From NCBI GenBank assembly GCA_004556705.1, contig SFGA01000005.1, positions 74,998-138,997 on the forward strand: a stretch of DNA of 64,000 nt. The letters run 5' to 3'. Positions 59,492 through 64,000 of the stretch are shown one piece after another. The notes under the pieces were generated by a model. That model did no database searches, had not been told where the DNA came from, and saw nothing but the letters and a program-made list of their open reading frames with translations. Each line of letters begins with the position of its first letter. Positions within the stretch are counted from its first letter, which is position 1. Both the position numbers and the translations under genes were made by a program. Origin of the DNA: Ruminococcus sp. GTDB lineage: Bacteria; Bacillota; Clostridia; Oscillospirales; Acutalibacteraceae.

Positions 59492-59610
59492 CTGCCGGTG
59501 GCAGAAAAAGGAGCGTGGGTGAGGTGAAGAAATAAGGAGCAATGCGAAGCGCACCAAGCGAGCAGGGCGACTATATTTCTGAGGGGCAAGCAAGGCGAAG
59601 CCTTGTGAGA

Positions 59611-59734
59611 AACCCGGAGGTCGTGAGGTTCAAGTCCCACCCCCGCAACCATAAAAAACCTGTCTTTATGGCAGGTTTATTTTTTAGGGTTATGAGCACG
59701 ACGAGCGTGCTCGTTGGGACGAACCCACGCTCCG
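59611..59734 (+). repeat. Direct repeat unit 2: orphan 3' half of tRNA-fMet
   Basis: A second copy of the block, 244 bases downstream of the first. It carries the anticodon-loop edge, variable region, T arm, acceptor 3' strand and CCA of the fMet gene but no 5' half, so it is not a functional tRNA. Between the copies (59492-59610) lie two hairpins (ACCCACACTCC/GGAGCGTGGGT and AAGGC/GCCTT) and no gene. Confidence 0.9.
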
Positions 59735-59758
59735 TTTAATTTTGAATATTAAATATAA

Positions 59759-59787
59759 TTGATTATAATAAACAATTACTGTATACT
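59759..59787 (+). promoter_or_regulatory. Promoter-like sequence before the remnant ORF/small transcript
   Basis: TTGATT (59759-59764), 17 bases, TATACT (59782-59787). A terminator about 120-145 bases downstream would give a small RNA. Confidence 0.6.
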
Positions 59788-59795
59788 AAATATAG

Positions 59796-59900
59796 TTTAA
59801 CTTAGAGATTGTAGATAGTAGATATGCAAACGGTGCAAAAATGACTGTTGCCGAGGCTGAACGAAAAGGCTGGGAGCCATGCGCCGTTTGTAATCCATAA
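59796..59900 (+). pseudogene. Remnant or short ORF ending in a C-x2-C motif (KGWEPCAVCNP)
   Basis: The frame after TAG at 59793 is open and ends at TAA (59898-59900). From the only ATG (59841) it codes 19 residues, MTVAEAERKGWEPCAVCNP. That motif resembles the C-terminal end of nuclease or MBL-type proteins (ending like GYxPCxxCxP, normally after an H-x-x-C pair). No ribosome site is visible. I read it as a leftover 3' gene fragment. Alternatively it is part of a short transcript between the promoter at 59759 and the terminator at 59911; the CAAACGG...CCGTTTG inverted repeat in it would then form a hairpin. Confidence 0.5.
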
Positions 59901-59910
59901 TATAACAAAA

Positions 59911-59934
59911 AGACGATTACAAATGTAATCGTCT
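59911..59934. terminator. Bidirectional terminator beside tRNA-Leu
   Basis: A perfect 10-bp stem AGACGATTAC with GTAATCGTCT (loop AAAT). T-rich on both sides: TTTTTTT on plus, TTTTTG on minus. Confidence 0.85.
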
Positions 59935-59939
59935 TTTTT

Positions 59940-60026
59940 TGGTGCTGGTGACCGGACTTGAACCGGTACGGTATTGCTACCGAGGGATTTTAAGTCCCTT
60001 GCGTCTGCCGATTTCGCCACACCAGC
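59940..60026 (-). tRNA. tRNA-Leu (TAA)
   Basis: 87 bases with encoded CCA. Acceptor GCTGGTG/CACCAGC. The anticodon loop CTTAAAA gives TAA (codon UUA). A long variable arm typical of class II tRNA (CGGTAGCAATACCG) is followed by the T arm ACCGGTTCAAGTCCGGT. It is transcribed to the minus strand toward the shared terminator. Confidence 0.97.
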
Positions 60027-60161
60027 AAATCACGCTTAAATATTATATATAAAATAGTTAATAAAGTCAATAACAGGTTGTGAAATAATTATTTTAATTT
60101 GAGCTAAATTTTCATATTGTCAGCCGCTTAAAAAATTTTTCAGGAATTTTTCAAAATACTA

Positions 60162-60190
60162 TTGACAAACATTCTGTTTGGTGTTACTAT
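60162..60190 (+). promoter_or_regulatory. Promoter of the amino-acid ABC importer
   Basis: TTGACA (60162-60167), 17 bases, TACTAT (60185-60190). A TTAGCACAT-TAGCAC direct repeat lies just downstream (60193-60207) and might be a regulator site. Confidence 0.8.
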
Positions 60191-60256
60191 GTTAGCACAT
60201 TAGCACTTTACCACGATAAAGCAGATTGAATTTTCAATAATTTGGAGGAGAAAACA

Positions 60257-61045
60257 ATGAAAAAAGTAATTGCAGTTATTTGCGCATTTGCACTTGTAGC
60301 TTGTATGTTTGCAGGCTGCGGAGCTAAGAAAACAGAGACCTCGGACCTTGAATACGTTAAGGAAAAAGGTACTTTGGTAGTAGGTATTACAGAATTTGAG
60401 CCTATGGATTACAAACAGGCAGGCAGCGACGAATGGGTTGGCTTTGATGCCGATATGGCAAGAGCTTTTGCAAAGAGCCTCGGCGTTGATGTAAAGTTCG
60501 TTCTTATTGATTGGGACAACAAAGCGTTAGAGCTTTCCGATAAGAAGATTGACTGTGCATGGAACGGTATGACTCTTACCGATGAGGTTAAATCATCAAT
60601 GGATTGCACAAAAGCTTATTGCAACAACGGTCAGGTCGTTATTGTTAATAAGGATGTAGCTGATAAGTATAATACCGTTGAAGCTTGTAAGGATCTTAAA
60701 TTTGCTGTCGAGGCAGGCTCGGCAGGCGAAAAAGCAGCTAAGGAAAACGGCTTTAACATAACCTCCGTTTCCGATCAGGCATCTGCTCTCTTAGAGGTTA
60801 AATCAGGCACTTGTGACGCTGCTGTTATTGACAGACTTATGGCAGCTGCAATGGTAGGTGAGGGAACAAACTACGCAAACCTTACTTACACAGTTAACCT
60901 TTGCGACGAGGAATATGGTATCGGCTTCCGTAAGGGCAGCAACCTTGTTGAGAAGGCAAATGAGTTCTTGGCAGCTTCTGCAGCAGACGGTACAATGGAA
61001 AAGATAGCTGAACAATACGGCGTTCAGGCTTCGATTATTAAATAA
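60257..61045 (+). CDS. Amino-acid ABC transporter substrate-binding lipoprotein
   Basis: A 262-residue solute-binding protein from the ATG at 60257 (GGAGGAG upstream). It has a lipoprotein signal peptide with lipobox MFAGC (Cys about residue 22). SBP family 3 (polar amino acids) features: YVKEKGTLVVGITEFEPMDYK, WVGFDADMARAFAKSLGVDVKFV, the DWDNKALELSDKKIDCAWNGMTLT segment and the domain-closing VEAGSAGEKAAKE. It delivers a polar amino acid (Glu, Gln, Arg, His or Cys-type) to the permease. It is first in the three-gene importer operon. Confidence 0.95.
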   Translation: MKKVIAVICAFALVACMFAGCGAKKTETSDLEYVKEKGTLVVGITEFEPMDYKQAGSDEWVGFDADMARAFAKSLGVDVKFVLIDWDNKALELSDKKIDCAWNGMTLTDEVKSSMDCTKAYCNNGQVVIVNKDVADKYNTVEACKDLKFAVEAGSAGEKAAKENGFNITSVSDQASALLEVKSGTCDAAVIDRLMAAAMVGEGTNYANLTYTVNLCDEEYGIGFRKGSNLVEKANEFLAASAADGTMEKIAEQYGVQASIIK

Positions 61046-61077
61046 GATAAGCTTATAAAAATGAATATATTTTCCGA

Positions 61078-61105
61078 ACAGAGAATACTTAGGTACTCTC
61101 TGTTT
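61078..61105 (+). promoter_or_regulatory. Intercistronic hairpin of the importer operon
   Basis: AACAGAGA pairs with TCTCTGTT between the binding protein and permease genes. Such stem-loops commonly raise the amount of the binding protein relative to the membrane proteins. Confidence 0.5.
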
Positions 61106-61124
61106 TGGTGTGTTAGGAGTTATT

Positions 61125-61814
61125 ATGAGTCAGTTCGCAGAACAGTTTCCGATAGTTTTCAATGCATTGAACGTCGGTTTCCTGCAAACCTTCAGATTGT
61201 TTATTTTTACATTGGTCGGTTCAATTCCGCTCGGCTTGCTTATGTCGTTTGGCTCAATGTCAAAATTTAAGCCGTTAAGAGTACTTATTAAAGTTTTAGT
61301 TTGGATTGTAAGAGGCTCGCCGCTTATGATTCAGCTTCTTATTATCTTTTATTTCCCCGGTCTTGTTTTCGGAGTTCAACTTTGGGGCGGCGGAGAAAGC
61401 GGAAGATTTTTGGCTGCGTGTGTAGCGTTTATAATCAACTATGCGTGCTATTTTTCCGAGATATTCAGAGGCGGTATTGTCAGCGTTCCCAAAGGACAGC
61501 AGGAGGCAGGCATTGTACTCGGTATGTCTAAATCACAAATCTTTTTCAAGGTAACGCTTCTTCAAATGATAAAGAGAATTATCCCTCCGCTTTCAAACGA
61601 GATTATTACTCTTGTAAAAGACACATCTCTTTCAAGAATTATCGCTTTGCAGGAGATTATTTGGGCGGGTCAGTCGTTTATGAAAGGCTCACACGGTATT
61701 TCGGGCGTTATTTGGCCTTTGTTCTTTACGGCGGTTTATTATCTTGCCTTTAACGGCGTTTTGACTGTTCTTTTCTCAAAGCTTGAAAAGAAGCTTGATT
61801 ATTTTAAGGTGTAA
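61125..61814 (+). CDS. Amino-acid ABC transporter permease
   Basis: A 229-residue HisM/HisQ-type permease from the ATG at 61125 (AGGAG upstream). It contains five membrane helices, the N-terminal NVGFLQTFRLFIFTLVGSIPLGLLM block, VLVWIVRGSPLMIQLLIIFY, and the EAA loop SVPKGQQEAGIVLGMSKSQIFFKVTLLQ that docks the ATPase. The C-terminal end DTSLSRIIALQEIIWAGQ is typical of polar amino-acid permeases. It overlaps no gene and is followed after 11 bases by the ATPase. Confidence 0.96.
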   Translation: MSQFAEQFPIVFNALNVGFLQTFRLFIFTLVGSIPLGLLMSFGSMSKFKPLRVLIKVLVWIVRGSPLMIQLLIIFYFPGLVFGVQLWGGGESGRFLAACVAFIINYACYFSEIFRGGIVSVPKGQQEAGIVLGMSKSQIFFKVTLLQMIKRIIPPLSNEIITLVKDTSLSRIIALQEIIWAGQSFMKGSHGISGVIWPLFFTAVYYLAFNGVLTVLFSKLEKKLDYFKV

Positions 61815-61825
61815 GGGGGAGCGAA

Positions 61826-62623
61826 ATGAATATATTGGAAATAAACGATTTGCGTAAAACGTTTGATGATAACCAAGTGCTTAAAGGCGTTTCGCTTACT
61901 CTTGAGGAAGGCAAGGTTATGTCGCTTATCGGCTCGTCGGGAAGCGGTAAAACAACCCTTTTGAGATGTATTACAGGTCTTGAAAAAGCTGACAGCGGTA
62001 TAATCAAGGTTGCCGGTAATACTCTTTTTGACGGCGAAAGGGTAGGTAAACGCACAAGCGAAGAAAACAGAAAAAATCAGCTGCTCACAGGGCTTGTGTT
62101 TCAGAACTTCAACCTTTTTCCGCAGTACAGCGTTTTGAAAAATGTTACGCTTGCAAAAGAATTACTTTTGAAAGAGGAATTCAAGGCAAAAAAGGTTGAT
62201 AAAGAAGAAAGAAAAAAACAGCTTATCGCACTTGATGAAGAAGCAAAGTCAATTATTGCAAGCGTCGGTCTTGCGGAAAAGCTTGACGCCTATCCGTGCG
62301 AATTGTCGGGCGGTCAGCAGCAGAGAGTTGCCATTGCAAGAGCGCTTATGCTTTCTCCCAAGCTTTTGTGCTTTGACGAGCCAACCTCTGCACTTGACCC
62401 TGAAATTACAGGTGAAGTATTAAAGGTTATTTCAAACCTTGCTAAAGAGGGCAGAACAATGCTTATCGTTACTCACGAAATGGGCTTTGCCAAAAGTGTT
62501 TCCGATAAGGTTGTGTTTATGGACGACGGTGTACTTGCAGAGCAGGGTACTCCCGAGGAAATATTCGACGCACCTAAAAGCGAGCGACTTAAAAGCTTCC
62601 TTAATTCAACATTGAGAATGTAA
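61826..62623 (+). CDS. Amino-acid ABC transporter ATP-binding protein
   Basis: A 265-residue GlnQ/HisP-type ATPase. Walker A GSSGSGKTTLLRC (about residue 36-48), Q-loop LVFQNFNLFPQYSVLKN, signature LSGGQQQRVAIARAL, Walker B LLCFDEPTSALDPE and switch VTHEMGFA. A Lys/Glu-rich insert of about 25 residues follows the Q-loop (KEEFKAKKVDKEERKKQ), longer than in E. coli GlnQ but common in clostridia. It powers import with the permease and binding protein upstream. Confidence 0.97.
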   Translation: MNILEINDLRKTFDDNQVLKGVSLTLEEGKVMSLIGSSGSGKTTLLRCITGLEKADSGIIKVAGNTLFDGERVGKRTSEENRKNQLLTGLVFQNFNLFPQYSVLKNVTLAKELLLKEEFKAKKVDKEERKKQLIALDEEAKSIIASVGLAEKLDAYPCELSGGQQQRVAIARALMLSPKLLCFDEPTSALDPEITGEVLKVISNLAKEGRTMLIVTHEMGFAKSVSDKVVFMDDGVLAEQGTPEEIFDAPKSERLKSFLNSTLRM

Positions 62624-62629
62624 AAGTAT

Positions 62630-62655
62630 AAACCTCTCATCTTTGAGAGGTTTTT
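62630..62655 (+). terminator. Terminator of the amino-acid importer operon
   Basis: An AAACCTCTCA/TGAGAGGTTT stem around TCTT, then TTT. Confidence 0.9.
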
Positions 62656-62709
62656 ATTGAATTTAATGTAAATATATGGTAATATTAAAGCAACAAATTG
62701 CGGAGGAAT

Positions 62710-63453
62710 ATGAAGCTTATGAATAAATGTATGTCTGTGTGCAGGACTGTTGCATTGCTTCTTATACTTATTTTAACGTTTGGATTTACTGTATTTGCAG
62801 AACCCGAGGAAGGCGGTACAGAAGCTCCGCCTACCGAAACCGTAACACAACAACAGGAAAAACAGCCTGAATCGCCCAATCCCGAGGCACAGCAAAACAA
62901 CAAAAAATCCTCAAACAGCAATCTTGCTTCTTTGAGCGTTGTCGGTAAAAGGCAGGATGGGTCAAGTGTTAAAATTCAGCTTTCGCCTGAATTTAAGCGT
63001 TCGACGAGGACATATTCAATTTCTGTTCCCTATGATGTGGTAAGTCTTGAAATCAATGCTGTTGCGGCTGACGGCAAAGCACGAATTGATATTCCGCAGG
63101 GCTATCTTACTCTTGATGTAGGCTCAAATAAATCCTTTGTCTATGTTATTGCCGAAAACGGTGCGAGACGTACTTATCAGATAAACAGCGTCAGAGCTTC
63201 CGAGGAAACAACCGTACCTGTTGAAACGGTAACCGCAGAGCCTCAAACTCAAGCACAGCCGACTACCGAGCCTCAAGCTGCCAATAATGTAACACAAACA
63301 GAGGCGGCATCAACCGTTCCCGTTGAAATTGAAAATACGCATAGCGTTTATTATAAGCTCGCTATTGCATTTGGCGCTATAGGCTTAATTTTGCTTGTTG
63401 TTGCCGCTGTTTTGTTTTATAGAAACAAGAGATTAAGGGAGGGCAGGTTTTAA
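62710..63453 (+). CDS. Secreted membrane-anchored protein with cadherin-like beta-sandwich domain
   Basis: About 247 residues. A signal peptide (to about residue 32 in the longest form) is followed by a Pro/Glu/Gln-rich segment. A cadherin-like beta-sandwich domain of the PF12733 type comes next: LASLSVVGKRQDGSSVKIQLSPEF, YSISVPYDVVSLEINAVAADGKARIDI, LDVGSNKSFVYVIAENGARRTYQI. Then comes a Thr/Gln/Pro-rich stretch, one transmembrane segment near the C terminus and a basic tail. Such domains are found in clostridial surface proteins. The start is uncertain: ATG at 62710 has GGAGG close by (3 bases), ATG at 62719 is a fair alternative. The next gene overlaps its stop. Confidence 0.75.
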   Translation: MKLMNKCMSVCRTVALLLILILTFGFTVFAEPEEGGTEAPPTETVTQQQEKQPESPNPEAQQNNKKSSNSNLASLSVVGKRQDGSSVKIQLSPEFKRSTRTYSISVPYDVVSLEINAVAADGKARIDIPQGYLTLDVGSNKSFVYVIAENGARRTYQINSVRASEETTVPVETVTAEPQTQAQPTTEPQAANNVTQTEAASTVPVEIENTHSVYYKLAIAFGAIGLILLVVAAVLFYRNKRLREGRF

Positions 63454-63755
63454 TGAAAAAGATTGTCTATGAGGAATGTCCGTACTGTGGCTCAAAAATG
63501 TTAGCATACGGTTATCAAACCGAAAATGCTTGCGCTTATACCGATGTCAGAGGCGGAGTTTTCGGCTCTCAAATAGTCCATACGATTTGCAAGGATTGCG
63601 GAAGCATAGTTCACAGCAGCGTTTTAAGGCCTGAAATTTTCAAGGAGTTCCTTGATCCCGAAAACAAGAAAATTTTTGAGGAACAGGAAAAAGCGAAGCC
63701 TAAAAAAGAAAAAGAGGGCATATTGGAAATCATCGTTGATGATGAGGAAAAATAA
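63453..63755 (+). CDS. Zinc-ribbon protein of unknown function
   Basis: A 100-residue cytoplasmic protein whose ATG overlaps the preceding stop (TAATG). A four-cysteine zinc ribbon spans about residues 9-50: CPYCGSKMLAYGYQTENA... and HTICKDCGSIVHSSV (C-x2-C twice). The C-terminal 45 residues are Glu/Lys-rich. It is linked translationally to the cadherin-like membrane protein. I do not recognise it. The ribbon resembles zinc ribbons of transcription and metal-handling proteins. A terminator follows. Confidence 0.75.
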   Translation: MKKIVYEECPYCGSKMLAYGYQTENACAYTDVRGGVFGSQIVHTICKDCGSIVHSSVLRPEIFKEFLDPENKKIFEEQEKAKPKKEKEGILEIIVDDEEK

Positions 63756-63773
63756 TTTAACATCAATTTTTTG

Positions 63774-63797
63774 ACAGGAGGCAAATTTGTCTCCTGT
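63774..63797 (+). terminator. Terminator of the cadherin-like/zinc-ribbon operon
   Basis: ACAGGAG with CTCCTGT around a 10-base loop, followed by TTTTCTTATT. Confidence 0.75.
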
Positions 63798-63906
63798 TTT
63801 CTTATTTTATGGTTGATAAAACAGTGTCGCATCCTAATTAGGATGATTTGGACAAGCTTGTTGAAACAGCAGTCAAATAAAACAAAAATGACCTACAAAT
63901 ATGAAG

Positions 63907-63936
63907 TGAACCCAAAAGTTTAGACAAAATTAAATA
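63907..63936 (-). repeat. Terminal sequence of an IS3-family element
   Basis: TGAACCCAAAAGTTTAGACA is the usual IS3-type end (TG start, AGTTTAGACA core). It lies just outside the transposase stop codon. The opposite end lies beyond the window. Confidence 0.65.
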
Positions 63937-64000
63937 TTAAATTGTTAGTGAATGAGTTCGGTATTGTACCGGGCTCATTCCTTTTAATTTTAGAGATATT
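63937..64000 (-). mobile_element. IS3-family transposase, C-terminal end only (partial)
   Basis: On the minus strand the frame codes ISLKLKGMSPVQYRTHSLTI and stops. This is the characteristic end of IS3-family (IS150-like) transposase OrfB, with the SPVQYR motif. The gene runs on beyond position 64000, so only its last 20 codons are seen. No target duplication can be judged. Confidence 0.85.

Noticed and set aside
59542..59739. 65-codon plus-strand frame between and across the fMet repeats
   Set aside because: It consists of the orphan tRNA half and hairpins, with no ribosome site.
59802..60020. 72-codon minus-strand frame across tRNA-Leu
   Set aside because: It covers the tRNA gene and terminator; its apparent protein is the translated tRNA.

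Overview
The window looks like chromosomal DNA of a strictly anaerobic, low-to-middle G+C Gram-positive gut bacterium, most likely an Oscillospiraceae/Ruminococcaceae member (inference). The support is: Firmicute-type housekeeping genes (DnaD plus a DnaI-like helicase loader, a Phe T-box, purF with an iron-sulfur motif, type III glutamine synthetase, CsoR and Rex-type sites), a PerR/reverse-rubrerythrin oxygen-defence pair, and dispersed small repeats built around an AGGGAGCTGT-type palindrome. No prophage, CRISPR array or large island is present. The mobile signals are small repeats, a duplicated tRNA-fMet 3' half and the edge of an IS3-family element at the right end.

Layout. 1-1.3 kb: 3' end of an HtrA protease, then a flavin reductase. 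1.4 kb: a solitary 5S rRNA gene. 1.6-5.4 kb (minus): GntR regulator, ABC ATPase and permease, with a promoter and operator. 5.5-8.4 kb (minus): HTH regulator, nth, dnaD, helicase loader. 8.6-12.8 kb (plus): a GDPD-like pseudoenzyme, a MATE pump and an MFS transporter. 12.8-13.4 kb: a repeat mosaic. 13.4-17.2 kb (minus): pheST behind a T-box. 17.3-20.9 kb: three short-chain dehydrogenase/epimerase genes, two convergent with one that carries a C-terminal zinc ribbon. 21-26.3 kb (minus): a secreted Ser/Gly-rich protein, then DUF2461, a CDF metal transporter with no normal start codon, a phosphoesterase and a nucleoside phosphorylase. 26.4-28.9 kb (plus): a membrane M28 peptidase, then perR and rubrerythrin. 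29.1-32.9 kb (minus): SRP RNA, dnaX, ybaB, recR, smpB and ssrA.

32.9-38.2 kb (plus): GH20 hexosaminidase, glpK, malic enzyme and two small membrane proteins. 38.2-41.2 kb (minus): an acyl-CoA ligase overlapping an acyltransferase. 41.4 kb: a 132-bp MITE-like palindromic element. 41.6-51.2 kb (minus): glnN, purF, pyrG, carA and carB, a nitrogen and nucleotide synthesis block headed by glutamine-using enzymes. 51.3-56.5 kb (minus): a copper operon (csoR, copA, then GNAT, MFS, GNAT), with a textbook CsoR operator and a long, strongly self-complementary leader. 56.6-58.6 kb (minus): Nudix hydrolase and an iron-dependent alcohol dehydrogenase under a Rex-like operator. 58.6-60.0 kb: YgjP-like metallopeptidase, tRNA-fMet with a duplicated 3' half, and tRNA-Leu. 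60.2-62.6 kb (plus): a polar amino-acid ABC importer. 62.7-63.8 kb: a cadherin-like surface protein and a zinc-ribbon protein. 63.9 kb: an IS3-family end.

The observations I rate highest are: the csoR leader, where two mutually exclusive pairings plus a possible pseudoknot could control access to the csoR ribosome binding site; the CopA protein with an in-frame CopZ-like domain that has its own internal Shine-Dalgarno and ATG; the tRNA-fMet duplication followed by a gene remnant or small transcript; the CDF gene lacking a start codon; and the GDPD-like protein that has lost all its catalytic residues. Promoter, terminator and operator calls come from reading the sequence by eye. No search or folding program was run.
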